DNA of 51,614 nucleotides from Streptomyces sp. CB02400. GTDB lineage: Bacteria > Actinomycetota > Actinomycetes > Streptomycetales > Streptomycetaceae. Both the position numbers and the translations under genes were made by a program. The DNA is taken from assembly GCF_001905725.1 (NCBI RefSeq), contig NZ_LIWB01000017.1:1-51614 (forward strand), in the 5' to 3' direction. The notes below the pieces were generated by a model that saw only the letters and a program-made list of their open reading frames with translations, was not told the DNA's origin and did not search any database. Shown here in pieces: positions 22,113 through 31,152 of the stretch; the stretch's first letter is position 1; every line of letters begins with the position of its first letter.

Positions 22113-23342
22113 ATGCGGCTCATGCGGAATGTCATGAAACATCGGGGTGCGGGTCTCGTGCTGGCGGTCGCCGTGGTCCTGCCGGTCACGGGCGGGCCGG
22201 CCCTCGCCGCCCCCACCGCGCCGTCGGCGAGCCCCGGTGCCGACGATCCGGGGGCCACGCTGCTGCCCCCGCTGCCCGTCCGGCTCGGCGAGGGCAACCC
22301 GTGCACCGGGGCCTCGGAGCAGACGGCCACCGGAGCGGCGTGGTCGCAGACGGCGCTCGGACTGTCCCGGGCCCAGCGGATCTCCCGCGGCGGCGGGGTG
22401 ACCGTCGCGGTGGTCGACACCGGGGTCGCCACCGGCGTCCCCAGCCTGTCCGGCAGGGTGGAGGCCGTCGACGGGGCGGCCGAGGACTGCGTGGGCCACG
22501 GCACGTTCGCCGCCGGCCTGATCGCCGCCGCACCGGAGAAGGGCAGCGGCATCACCGGGGTCGCCCCGCAGGCGGAGATCCTCGCCCTGTCCGGCACCGA
22601 CGACCGGGGGGTGCCCTCCGTGGAACGCGTGGCCGCCGGCATACGGACGGCGGCGGACCGCGGCGCACAGGTCATCTACGTCGGCCAGGTCCTGCGCACC
22701 GGCAAGGCCGAACTCACCGCCGCCGTCGCCCACGCCACCCGGCGCGACGCGCTGGTCGTCGCCCCGGCCGCGCCCGACGCCGTGGCCCGCGAGGAGCAGG
22801 GGCCCGACGGTGAGATGCCCGAGGGTCCGTACTGGCCGGCCGCCGCACCCGGCGCGCTCGCCGTCGTGGACTTCGGCCCCGGCGGCGTACGGCAGAAGAA
22901 CGCGCCGCCCGCCCACGAGCCCGACCTGTCCGCGCCCGGCAGCGAGATGGTCAGCGTCGGCCCGGGAGGTTCCGGCCACTACATCGGTTCCGGTGCCTCG
23001 CTGGCCGCGGCGGGCGTCGCCGGCGCCGCCGCCCTCGTCCGCGCCTACCACCCCGACCTCAAGGCGGCCGAGGTCACCCGCCGCCTCCTCGGCACCGCCT
23101 ACCCCTCGGACACCCCCCGCCTCGACCCGTACGCGGCCCTGTCCCTGATCCAGGACCACACGGAGCCCTCCGAGCAGCCCCCCGCCCCCGCCCAGATGCC
23201 ACCCCCCACCGACCCCACCCCCCACAACCGCTCCCTGACGATCGCAGCGGCAGCCCTGGCCACGGTCCTCCTCCTGGCAGCCCTGGCAGCGGTGATCCCC
23301 CGAGGCCGTACCCGCGACTGGCGCCCTCCGAGCACCTCCTGA
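22113..23342 (+). CDS. mycP: Mycosin, membrane-anchored subtilisin-like protease of the T7SS
   Basis: 409 residues from the first of three in-frame ATGs (22113, 22122, 22134); none has a ribosome binding site. A signal peptide covers 1-33 (VLAVAVVLPVTGGPALAA). The S8 triad is visible as D102 (VAVVDTGVA), H129 (CVGHGTFAAG) and S296 (GSGASLAAAG). A Pro-rich stretch precedes a C-terminal membrane helix (LATVLLLAALAAVI) and a basic tail. The usual GN carrying the oxyanion-hole Asn is not found: the equivalent strand reads VVAPAAPDA. Mycosins are needed for ESX assembly, partly independent of proteolysis. Gene order with eccC, eccD and eccB supports the assignment. Confidence 0.9.
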   Translation: MRLMRNVMKHRGAGLVLAVAVVLPVTGGPALAAPTAPSASPGADDPGATLLPPLPVRLGEGNPCTGASEQTATGAAWSQTALGLSRAQRISRGGGVTVAVVDTGVATGVPSLSGRVEAVDGAAEDCVGHGTFAAGLIAAAPEKGSGITGVAPQAEILALSGTDDRGVPSVERVAAGIRTAADRGAQVIYVGQVLRTGKAELTAAVAHATRRDALVVAPAAPDAVAREEQGPDGEMPEGPYWPAAAPGALAVVDFGPGGVRQKNAPPAHEPDLSAPGSEMVSVGPGGSGHYIGSGASLAAAGVAGAAALVRAYHPDLKAAEVTRRLLGTAYPSDTPRLDPYAALSLIQDHTEPSEQPPAPAQMPPPTDPTPHNRSLTIAAAALATVLLLAALAAVIPRGRTRDWRPPSTS

Positions 23343-23472
23343 GGAAGTCGTCACCGCACCCGTCCGTGCCGGCCCCCACTCGCCCGGCCCGGGGTGTGCG
23401 GGGTGTGCCGCGTCGGGGCGGGCCGGGGGGTGGTTGCGCAGCCCGGCGCCCTCGGGATGCCGTCGCGCCCGC

Positions 23473-23557
23473 CCTCCCCCACTCTCGGCTCCGCTCGAGC
23501 GGGGGGACCCCCATCGCCCTGGGGGCACCTCCCAGGCCCTTGAGGCACTGGGGGAGG
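23473..23557. repeat. Intergenic inverted-repeat element, likely bidirectional terminator
   Basis: CCTCCCCCA (23473-23481) pairs exactly with TGGGGGAGG (23549-23557). Nested inside are the palindrome CCGCTCGAGCGG (23491-23502) and a CCCCCA/TGGGGG hairpin. This cloverleaf-like unit, with wording such as CTCTCGGCTCCGCTCGAGC, is familiar from many Streptomyces intergenic regions (from memory). It lies between the convergent mycosin and eccC genes. Confidence 0.7.
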
Positions 23558-23614
23558 CACGACTGCCCGCGGATCGTGGCGGCGGTGCGGGAACCCTCTC
23601 CGGACCCGGACGCC

Positions 23615-26600
23615 TCACGACGCGCCCCCCACAAGCCCCGTCTGCACCTGCAAGGTCTTCCGCCGAGCGATCCGGACCGCCCGCCCCGGAATCAGCTCCC
23701 GCCCCTTCACACTCCCGAACAGGTACCCCTCACTCGGCGGACACGACATCAACAACCCCGGCGTATTGACCTCCTGCAACCGCCGCAGCAACGACTCGTT
23801 CAGCCCCCGCCCGGCCCCCGCCGAAGACCGCGCCACCACCAGGTGCAACCCCACCTCGTGCCCCAGCGCCAGATGGTCGAGGAGCGGAGCGAACGGCTGC
23901 GTCATCGGCCCGCCGCCCACCATGTCGTAGTCGTCGACCAGGATGAACAGCCGAGGCCCCTGCCACCAGTCGCACAACCGCATCCGCGACGGCGCGATGT
24001 CCTCCCCCGGAACCCGCTGCTTGACCGCCCGCGCCGCCCCGTCCACCAGGTCCCGCAGCATGTCCAGGGAGACGGCGTGCCCGAGCCGGTACGCCTCGGG
24101 AACGCTCTCCACCAGCTCCCGCCGGTAGTCCACCGTCATGATCCGCGCCTCGGCCGGCGTATACCGCTCGGTGATGCCGCGCGCGACCAGCTTCAGCAGG
24201 TTCGTCTTGCCGCTCTCCGCGTCGCCCACCACGATCAGATGCGGGTTCTCGGTGAAGTCGTGCCACACCGGCGCCAGTTCGTTCTCGTCCAGGCCGATGG
24301 CGATCCGCAGTCCGTTCTCGCCCTCCGGCTCCGGCAGCTCCTCCACCGGCAGCGTCGAAGGCAGCATCCGCACCCGTGGTGCGGCGGGCCCCGTCCAGTT
24401 CTCGCCGATCGCGGCGACCAGTCCCGCGACCCCGTCCGCGAGGTCGTCGGCGTCCTCGACCCCGTCGACGCGCGGCAGCGCCGACAGGTAGTGCAGCTTG
24501 TCGGAGGTCAGCCCCCGTCCCGCGCTGCGCGGGATCGTCGCCGCCTTCCGGGAGTCGATCTGGGAGTCCATCGGATCACCCATCCGCAGCTCCAGCCGGG
24601 TCCCGGTCTGGTCGCGCACCGACGACGACAGCTCCACCCAGCGGGCGGTGGTGACGATCAGATGGACCCCGTAGTTGAGCCCGCGGGCGGCCAGCGCGTT
24701 GAACGTGGGGATGTGCCGGTCGAAGTCCTGGCGCACGGTGGCCCAGCCGTCGATGACCAGGAAGACGTCCCCGTGCGGCTCGTCGGGGAACTCGCCCGCC
24801 GCACGCCGCTTGCGGTACGTCGCCATGGAGTCGATGCCGTGCTCCAGGAAGAACCGCTCCCGCCGGGCGAGCAGCGTGGTGACCTCCGCGATCGTACGAC
24901 CCACCCGCTCGGTGTCGACGCGCGCCGCGACCCCGCTCATATGGGGCAGCTCGTCCAGCGCGGCCAGTGTGCCGCCGCCGAAGTCGAGGCAGTAGAACTG
25001 CACTTCGCGCGGGGTGTGGGTGAGGGCCAGCGCGGTGATGAGGGTCCGCAGCAGCGTGCTCTTGCCGCTCTGCGGCCCTCCGGCGATGGCCACATGGCCC
25101 CCGGCCGCCGACAGGTCCACGGTCAGCAGATCGCGCAACTGGTCGAAGGGCCGGTCGACCACGCCCACCGGCACGGTGAGCCGCCCCCGCAGCGGCCAGT
25201 CGGCCGTGGTCAGGCCGTACCGCGGGTCGGGTGACAGCGGGGGCAGGATCTGGTCCAGGGTGGCCGGCCGGCCCAGCGGCGGCAGCCACACCTGGTGGGC
25301 GGGCGGCCCCGCCCCGCGCAGCCGGTCGAGCGCCACCGACAGCAGCGTCTCCCCGCCGCCGTCCCCCTCACCCTCCGGCTCCGGCCCGGTCTCGTCGGGC
25401 CCGCCCGCCGTGTCCGGGTCCGCGGGGGCGCGCGGCACCACCCACTCCGCCGTCCACGGCACCACCTGCCGCGCCACCTGCGCCTGTACGACGGCCCGCC
25501 GCCGCTGGTACGGCCCCGAGACGTACGCGGCCCGGAACCGGGTCAGCGCGTCGACACCGCTCTTGAGGAACCCGGCACCCGGCTGCGCCGGCAGCTCGTA
25601 GGCGTCCGGCACACCCAGCACGCCCCGGCTCTCCATCGCGGAGAACGTCCGCAGACCGATCCGGTACGACAGATGGCTCTCCAGCTGGTGCATACGGCCC
25701 TCGTCGAGGCGCTGCGAGGCCAGCAGCAGATGGACCCCGAGACTGCGCCCGAGCCGGCCGATCATCACGAACAGCTCCATGAAGTCGCGGTGCGATGCGA
25801 GCAGTTCGCTGAACTCGTCGACCACCACGAACAGACTGGGCAGCGGCTGCAACGGCGTCCCGGACTGCCGCGCCTTCTCGTACTCCAGCGCGGAGGTGTA
25901 GTTACCGGCGGCACGCAGCAGCTCCTGCCGCCGGATCAGCTCCCCGTGCAGGGCGTCCTGCATCCGGGAGACCAGCGCCACCTCGTCGGCGAGGTTGGTG
26001 ATGACCGCCGAGGTGTGCGGCAGTTCGTCGAGGCCGAGGAAGGTGGCGCCGCCCTTGAAGTCGACGAGGACGAAGTTCAGCGTCTCGGAGGAGTTGGTCA
26101 GCGCCAGCCCCAGCACCAGCGTGCGCAGCAGCTCGCTCTTGCCGGAACCGGTCGCGCCGATCAGCATGCCGTGCGGTCCCGTACCGCCCTGCGCCGACTC
26201 CTTGATGTCCAGCTCCACGGGCCTGCCCTCACCGCTCACCGCGATCGGCACCCGCAGCCGGGCACTGCCGGTCGCCTTCTCCCACAGCGTGGCCGGGTCG
26301 TGCCGGTGCAGATCGGGGATGTTCAGCAGCGAGGTCAGCTCGACATCGTTGGCGAGCGGCTTGGAGTCGTCGCCGCCCACACTCATCCGGTACGGCGCCA
26401 GCAGCCGGGCCAGCGCCAGCGCGCCCACCGTGCCCAGCCGGTCGGGCCGGCCGAGCACCGTCGACTGCTCCTTGCGGTCGCGGTCGGTGCGCACCAGCGC
26501 GACACCGCTGTCGTCCACCTCCAGGCGCAGCGTGGTCCGCCCCGGCTTCCACGCGAGCGCACCGGTGAGGTCGAGCACCACCGCGTTGCGGAACCCGTGC

Positions 26601-27607
26601 CCGTCGAAGCGGTGCCCCGCCGGCACCGTGCAGCCGTCGATCACGACGACCGTGTACGGCTCCTCACGCCCCGGTACCGCGTCGGGGTCGGCGCCCGGCC
26701 GCTCCAGGAACTCCGCGCCGAGCAGGTTCTCCAGCTCGGTGAAGGCCGAGGCGATCAGGCGGGCCGGTCCGGCGCCGTCCTCGTCGTGGCGGTGCAGGCT
26801 GTGCGGCAGCCACTTCGCCCACTCCCACTCCGCGCGCCGCTCGTCCGAGACGCACAGCGCGATCCACAGGTCGTCGGGGGAGTGGAACACCGCCAACTGT
26901 GCGAGCAGGGACCGCGCCTGGGCCCGTATCCGCTCCTCGTCCCCGCGGAACAGCACCTTCGACCAGGCCCGCAGATAGATCGCGATGGGCTGGTCGCGGA
27001 CGGTGGAGTAGGCGCGGGTGAAGCTGCGCAGCGCGTGCGCGCTCAGCGGCTCCAGGTCCTCGACGGGCTTGGTCGACAGCGGTGTCAGCTTCATCGCCAG
27101 CCGCTGGTCGCCCACGCCCATCCGCACCTCGGCGAAGTCCTCGTCCGACGTCCGCCGTTCCCACAACCGGGTGCTGCGCACCAGCGACGACAGCGCGTCG
27201 GGCTCGGGATGGCGCCAGGCGAGGGCGCGCTGCTGCTCGACGATGGACGCCCGCACCATGCGCCGGGTCTGCCGCAGATACCGCAGGTAGTCGCGGCGTT
27301 CGCCCTTCATCCGCTGCTTGCGCTCGCCGTTGCGCCGCATGACCTGACCGAGCATCATGCCCGCCGACGCGATCACCATCACACCGAGCGCGATGTAGAT
27401 GAATCCGCCGCTGCTCTGGCTCATCCCCGGCCGCATGAACATCAGCATCATGGAGACCGACATCAGCGCCATCGGCAGATACGTCCACACCGCGGAACTG
27501 TCCGGCACGACTTCCGGAAGCGTGGGCGGCTCCTGGAGACTCAGTTCCCCCGACGGCATTTCCGGCCCTTTGCGGCGGGCCGGGCGGCGGAACAGGATCA
27601 CGCTCAA
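23615..27607 (-). CDS. eccC: EccC, triple-ATPase FtsK/SpoIIIE motor of the T7SS
   Basis: 1330 residues starting at a TTG with GAGGAGG upstream. Two membrane helices are at about 40-58 and 68-88. Three FtsK/SpoIIIE ATPase domains carry intact P-loops: GATGSGKS (about 485), GGPQSGKS (about 843) and GDAESGKT (about 1127). Matching Walker B strands are FVLVDFKGG, FYCLDFGGG and IMTVDYRRE. All three domains are fused in one chain, as in Firmicutes EssC and most actinobacterial EccC outside mycobacterial EccCa/EccCb splits. It recognises WXG100 substrates and powers secretion at the membrane. It is divergent from eccD. Confidence 0.97.
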   Translation of the reverse strand: MSVILFRRPARRKGPEMPSGELSLQEPPTLPEVVPDSSAVWTYLPMALMSVSMMLMFMRPGMSQSSGGFIYIALGVMVIASAGMMLGQVMRRNGERKQRMKGERRDYLRYLRQTRRMVRASIVEQQRALAWRHPEPDALSSLVRSTRLWERRTSDEDFAEVRMGVGDQRLAMKLTPLSTKPVEDLEPLSAHALRSFTRAYSTVRDQPIAIYLRAWSKVLFRGDEERIRAQARSLLAQLAVFHSPDDLWIALCVSDERRAEWEWAKWLPHSLHRHDEDGAGPARLIASAFTELENLLGAEFLERPGADPDAVPGREEPYTVVVIDGCTVPAGHRFDGHGFRNAVVLDLTGALAWKPGRTTLRLEVDDSGVALVRTDRDRKEQSTVLGRPDRLGTVGALALARLLAPYRMSVGGDDSKPLANDVELTSLLNIPDLHRHDPATLWEKATGSARLRVPIAVSGEGRPVELDIKESAQGGTGPHGMLIGATGSGKSELLRTLVLGLALTNSSETLNFVLVDFKGGATFLGLDELPHTSAVITNLADEVALVSRMQDALHGELIRRQELLRAAGNYTSALEYEKARQSGTPLQPLPSLFVVVDEFSELLASHRDFMELFVMIGRLGRSLGVHLLLASQRLDEGRMHQLESHLSYRIGLRTFSAMESRGVLGVPDAYELPAQPGAGFLKSGVDALTRFRAAYVSGPYQRRRAVVQAQVARQVVPWTAEWVVPRAPADPDTAGGPDETGPEPEGEGDGGGETLLSVALDRLRGAGPPAHQVWLPPLGRPATLDQILPPLSPDPRYGLTTADWPLRGRLTVPVGVVDRPFDQLRDLLTVDLSAAGGHVAIAGGPQSGKSTLLRTLITALALTHTPREVQFYCLDFGGGTLAALDELPHMSGVAARVDTERVGRTIAEVTTLLARRERFFLEHGIDSMATYRKRRAAGEFPDEPHGDVFLVIDGWATVRQDFDRHIPTFNALAARGLNYGVHLIVTTARWVELSSSVRDQTGTRLELRMGDPMDSQIDSRKAATIPRSAGRGLTSDKLHYLSALPRVDGVEDADDLADGVAGLVAAIGENWTGPAAPRVRMLPSTLPVEELPEPEGENGLRIAIGLDENELAPVWHDFTENPHLIVVGDAESGKTNLLKLVARGITERYTPAEARIMTVDYRRELVESVPEAYRLGHAVSLDMLRDLVDGAARAVKQRVPGEDIAPSRMRLCDWWQGPRLFILVDDYDMVGGGPMTQPFAPLLDHLALGHEVGLHLVVARSSAGAGRGLNESLLRRLQEVNTPGLLMSCPPSEGYLFGSVKGRELIPGRAVRIARRKTLQVQTGLVGGAS

Positions 27608-27671
27608 CGAACGTCCTCCTCAATGATTTCGGAAGGAATTCCGGGGGGAACTCCGCGAGAACGTCGCGGGT

Positions 27672-27682
27672 TTTACCGTAAA
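27672..27682. promoter_or_regulatory. Small palindrome in the eccC/eccD divergent gap
   Basis: TTTAC C GTAAA is a perfect 11-bp dyad in the 295-bp region between eccC and eccD, about 65 bp from the eccC start. AT-rich dyads stand out here, but no clear -10/-35 pair could be assigned to either gene. Confidence 0.3.
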
Positions 27683-27902
27683 GAGTCAGAGTCCCGCGCG
27701 ACGGCGTCGGGAAAATGGCCGTAAGGTGCCGTGACGCTGAACTCCCGGAGTGGTGTTGCGAAAAGCCCGGCGTACGGTCAAACTCGTCGGCGCATGCCCC
27801 GTCCGACTTTTCCGTCGCGTTCGGCGACCGACCGGTGTGCCGCTGCCACCTTCCAGCCACCGCGTATCCCGTGGTCCGCCAGAAAGTGTGAACCCCGAAG
27901 CC

Positions 27903-29300
27903 ATGACCGACATTCAGACGGCAAGCCTGTGCCGCGTCACCGTACGTGCTCCGGCCAGGACCGTCGACCTGGCCGTGCCCTCCGACGTCCCCGTCGCCGA
28001 TCTGCTGCCCACAGTGATCGGCTACGGAGGGGACGACCTGGAGGAAACCGGTCTGGAGCACGGAGGTTGGGTGCTCCAACGGCTCGGCGGTCCACCGCTC
28101 GACCCCGAGAGTACCTTGGACTCCCTCGGTCTGCGGGACGGAGAGGAGCTTTATCTGCGGCCGCGCACCGAGGCGCTGCCCGAGGTGCACATCGACGACC
28201 TGGTCGACGGCATCGCCGACGGCATGGGCCGCAGACCGCACGGCTGGAGTCCGGAGGCCGGCCGGCGCCTGCTGCGCGGACTGGCCGCGGCCACCCTCGC
28301 GCTGGGCATCGTGCTGCTGGCCATGCCCGGCACGGCGGGCTGGATACGGGCGGTCGCCGCCTCGGCCGCCGGACTGCTGTTGATCGCCGGGGCGGGCTCC
28401 GCCTCCCGCGCCGTCGGGGACGCCGGAGCCGGCTCGGTGCTCGGCCTGATGGCGGCCCCCTACTTCGCCCTGGCGGGCTGGCTGCTGCCCGGCGGAGACC
28501 TCGGCGGCGCCGACGGCGAGGCCGTCCTCGGCGCACGGCTGCTGGCGGCGTCCGCGGCCGGCGGCGCGGGCACGGTACTCGCCCTGGCGGCGGTCGGCGT
28601 CTACCCGGCGCTGTTCATCGGCGCGGCCTGTGTCGCGGCGGCGGGCGCGCTCGGCGCCGCCCTGATCACCCTGGACCTGGCGCCGCAGCAGGCGGCCGGT
28701 GTGGTGGCCGTCGTGGTGGTGCTCTTCGGCGGGTTCGTCCCGTCGCTGTCGTTCCGGCTGGCCGGCATGCGGATGCCGCCCCTGCCGACCAACGTCCAGC
28801 AGCTCCAGCAGGGCATCGACCCGTACTCCTCCTCGGACGTCGACGCGCGCTCCGCGCTGGCGGACGGCTGGATGACCGCCCTCTACGGCGCCATCGGCCT
28901 GGTGTGCCTGCCCTGCCTGGCGGCGCTCATGGCCGCGCCGGGCCTCGCCGAGATCCTCACCGTCGTGGCCTTCTCCCTGCTCCTGCTGCTGCACAGCCGG
29001 GGGCTGGGCAACGTCTGGCAGCGGCTGGCGCTGACCTGCGCCGGGGCCTGGGGCGTGGTCCTGCTGCTGTTCGTGTCCGCGCGCTCCCTCGCCCCGGCGG
29101 ACCGGCTGACCCTGACGGCCGGGCTGATGGGGCTGGCCGCCGCGATCACCATCGCCTCGTGGACGGTGCCCGGACGGCGGCTCGTCCCGTACTGGGGGCG
29201 CGCGGCCGAGCTGCTGCACTCACTCGCCGCCCTCAGCATCCTGCCGCTGACGCTCTGGTCGATGGGCGTCTACGGCTGGCTCCGCGGCATCAACGGCTGA
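27903..29300 (+). CDS. eccD: EccD, polytopic membrane channel component of the T7SS
   Basis: 465 residues from the ATG at 27903; a GTG at 27888 is an alternative and neither has a strong ribosome binding site. Residues 1-85 are the ubiquitin-like cytoplasmic domain (CRVTVRAPARTVDLAVPSDV, LYLRPRTEALPEVHIDDL). From about residue 118, roughly eleven hydrophobic helices follow to the C-terminus (LAAATLALGIVLLAM, VVAVVVVLFGGFVPSL, VLLLFVSARSL). PTNVQQLQQGIDPYSSSDVD is a hydrophilic loop in the middle. It pairs with EccB, which starts 18 bp downstream, and with divergent eccC. Confidence 0.95.
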   Translation: MTDIQTASLCRVTVRAPARTVDLAVPSDVPVADLLPTVIGYGGDDLEETGLEHGGWVLQRLGGPPLDPESTLDSLGLRDGEELYLRPRTEALPEVHIDDLVDGIADGMGRRPHGWSPEAGRRLLRGLAAATLALGIVLLAMPGTAGWIRAVAASAAGLLLIAGAGSASRAVGDAGAGSVLGLMAAPYFALAGWLLPGGDLGGADGEAVLGARLLAASAAGGAGTVLALAAVGVYPALFIGAACVAAAGALGAALITLDLAPQQAAGVVAVVVVLFGGFVPSLSFRLAGMRMPPLPTNVQQLQQGIDPYSSSDVDARSALADGWMTALYGAIGLVCLPCLAALMAAPGLAEILTVVAFSLLLLLHSRGLGNVWQRLALTCAGAWGVVLLLFVSARSLAPADRLTLTAGLMGLAAAITIASWTVPGRRLVPYWGRAAELLHSLAALSILPLTLWSMGVYGWLRGING

Positions 29301-29318
29301 CCCGGGAGACACGGCGAC

Positions 29319-30791
29319 ATGCACAGCAAGCGAGACCAGGTACAGGCGCATCTCTTCATCATGGGGCGGCTGGCCTCGGCCATGCTGCGCGCCGAGCCGG
29401 ACTCCCCGGAGAGCCCGCTGGGCCGGACCAACCGCGGCGCCGCGATCGGCGTGATCATCGCCGTGCTGGTGTGCGCCGGCGCCTTCGTCTTCGGACTCAT
29501 CCGGCCCGGCGGCAACGACTCGTGGCGCTCGGGGGAGAACCTGATCGTCGACAAGGACACCGGCGCCCGCTACCTGTACCTGGACGGGCGGCTGCGCCCG
29601 GTGCGCAACTACGCGTCGGCCCGGCTGGTCACCGGCGGCGAGGTCGGCGTCACGACGGTGGGCACGTCCTCGCTGGCCGGCACCCCGCACGGAACGCCCA
29701 TCGGCATCCCCGACGGGCCCGAGGCACTGCCGGGCACGGGCGACCTGGACCGCACCCCGTGGCTGGTGTGTTCCGGCATCCTGCCGCGGACGACGGGCGT
29801 CGTCACGACGACCACGACACTCGCCCTCGGCACCGACGCCCCGCAGGACGTGCCCGGCGGCCGGCGGCTGGGCGAGAACGAGGGCCTGCTGGTCACCGGC
29901 CCGGACGACGCCGCGTACCTGCTGTGGCAGGGCAGCCGGCTGCGCCTGGACGAGCGGGCGAAGGCGGCCGAGGCCCTCGGGTACGGCGACGTCACCCCGC
30001 GTCCCGTCTCCGCGGCGTTCCTCGACGCCTTCCCGCTGGGACCCGACCTGGCCCCCGCCGACGTACCCGGCCGGGGTGAGAAGGGCCCCGAACTGGGCGG
30101 GCGGAGCACCAGGATCGGGCAGCTCTTCAAGGTCGACGTCCCAGGCTCCGCCGCCCGCTACCACCTGCTCACGCGGGAGGGCCTCGTCCCCCTCACCGAC
30201 ACCGGCGCCACCCTCCTGCTGGGCGACCCGCGAACACGTGAGAAGGCGTACGACGGTGAGGCCGCGGCCGTGGTGACGCTCGGCGCGGACACCCTGGCCG
30301 GGCATCTCGCCCCGGACGCGCGGAGCTCGGGGACGGAGAGGCTGCCCGCGAAGCCGCCGAAGGCGGTCACCGTCGCCACCGGTTCCGTGTCCTGCGCGGA
30401 GGTCGACTCCGCGGACTCCGGTGTGCGGGTGGGCACTTCGGTGCTGCCCCGGAACGCCCTGCCCCCGGCGGTGCAGGCACCGGCGCCCGAGGTCGAACCG
30501 GGCTGCCTGAAGGTCGACTCCATCGCCGTACGGGCGGGGAAGGGCGCGCTGGTCAGGGCGTTGAGCGCGAGCGGCAGCGCACTGGGCGACACCACGTACC
30601 TGGTGACGGACGAGGGCGTGAAGTACCGGCTGCTGTCCCAGGAGGCGGTGAAGGCGCTGGGCTACGAGGGCGTCGAGGCGCGGACGATGCCGTCCCCGAT
30701 GCTGGCCATGCTGCCCAGCGGCCCGGACCTGACCCCCGAGGCGGCGGCCGAGGGAGAGGCGAGGGTGACGCTGCGGTGCCCCCGGACATAG
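29319..30791 (+). CDS. eccB: EccB, single-pass T7SS membrane protein
   Basis: 490 residues. The N-terminus MHSKRDQVQAHLFIMGRLAS is highly characteristic of EccB. One membrane helix is at about 40-61 (AIGVIIAVLVCAGAFVFGLI), and a large extracytoplasmic domain of repeated beta units follows (SGENLIVDKDTGARYLYLDG, DDAAYLLWQGSRLRLDERA, GVKYRLLSQEAVKALGYEGV). Cysteines in WLVCSGILP, GSVSCAEVD, PGCLKVD and LRCPRT could form stabilising disulfides. GGGAGAC supports the ATG. Part of the core membrane complex with EccC and EccD. Confidence 0.96.
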   Translation: MHSKRDQVQAHLFIMGRLASAMLRAEPDSPESPLGRTNRGAAIGVIIAVLVCAGAFVFGLIRPGGNDSWRSGENLIVDKDTGARYLYLDGRLRPVRNYASARLVTGGEVGVTTVGTSSLAGTPHGTPIGIPDGPEALPGTGDLDRTPWLVCSGILPRTTGVVTTTTTLALGTDAPQDVPGGRRLGENEGLLVTGPDDAAYLLWQGSRLRLDERAKAAEALGYGDVTPRPVSAAFLDAFPLGPDLAPADVPGRGEKGPELGGRSTRIGQLFKVDVPGSAARYHLLTREGLVPLTDTGATLLLGDPRTREKAYDGEAAAVVTLGADTLAGHLAPDARSSGTERLPAKPPKAVTVATGSVSCAEVDSADSGVRVGTSVLPRNALPPAVQAPAPEVEPGCLKVDSIAVRAGKGALVRALSASGSALGDTTYLVTDEGVKYRLLSQEAVKALGYEGVEARTMPSPMLAMLPSGPDLTPEAAAEGEARVTLRCPRT

Positions 30792-30884
30792 GGGGTGACG
30801 GCCCTCGAGGGGAAGCAGCCGACAGGGAAATTCTTGGCGTCCCGCGGTCACCTCACGTTCAGCCGGGCGCTCGTCGGCACCCCG

Positions 30885-30946
30885 GTGAGCGGCGCGGATG
30901 CCCGATCTGTCCGGCCGGATCCACCGCGCCGCTCACTTGAGCGGCG
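30885..30946 (+). terminator. Mutually exclusive hairpins after eccB
   Basis: Segment A (GTGAGCGGCGCGG, 30885-30897) is the perfect complement of segment B (30924-30936). Part of B (CGCCGCTCA, 30927-30935) is also the perfect complement of segment C (TGAGCGGCG, 30938-30946). A-B is a 13-bp stem with a 26-base loop. B-C is an 8-9 bp stem with a tight loop. Only one can form at a time, so this is either a strong terminator with redundancy or an attenuator-like switch. Confidence 0.55.
30931..30942. promoter_or_regulatory. Palindromic site 1, operator candidate
   Basis: GCTCA CT TGAGC. It matches site 2 (30963-30974) at 11 of 12 positions. The centre-to-centre distance is 32 bp, about three helical turns. 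It also forms the top of the hairpin described at 30885-30946, so its role as an operator is ambiguous. Confidence 0.4.
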
Positions 30947-30962
30947 TGAATTCCGGGTCATT

Positions 30963-30974
30963 GCTCAATTGAGC
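30963..30974. promoter_or_regulatory. Palindromic site 2, operator candidate
   Basis: GCTCAATTGAGC, a perfect 12-bp palindrome and the second copy of the motif at 30931. It is 35 bp upstream of the candidate -35 box, a suitable place for an activator. Confidence 0.45.
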
Positions 30975-31008
30975 CTCAGAATAGGGGACTTCGCGGTTCC
31001 GCGGGCAA

Positions 31009-31038
31009 TTGCCAAACAAGTTGCGGCCTGCATAGCAT
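31009..31038 (+). promoter_or_regulatory. Promoter candidate for the esx gene run
   Basis: TTGCCA (31009-31014), an 18-bp spacer and TAGCAT (31033-31038). The -35 box shares TTGCC with the mycosin promoter candidate and the spacer is also 18 bp. Transcription would begin near 31045, about 108 bases before the first WXG100-type start codon. Confidence 0.55.
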
Positions 31039-31152
31039 CTGGCCACCCCATGGCCCCGGCGAGTCATTCGTGATCGTAGGGGCGCCCTGTCTGCCCGCAG
31101 GGTGAAGTGGGGGCCGCAGCCCGGTGAGTTTCACCGAAAAGGGAGTTCTCTC

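Larger units (their letters stand above)
30792..31152 (+). other. 361-bp regulatory gap between eccB and the esx genes
   Basis: No gene. It holds competing hairpins (30885-30946), two matching palindromes (30931-30942 and 30963-30974), a promoter-like pair (31009-31038) and a leader of about 110 bases before the first WXG100-type gene. The leader includes a small GGTGA/TCACC hairpin at about 31120-31132. The frame crossing it from 30795 has no recognisable product. Confidence 0.6.
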
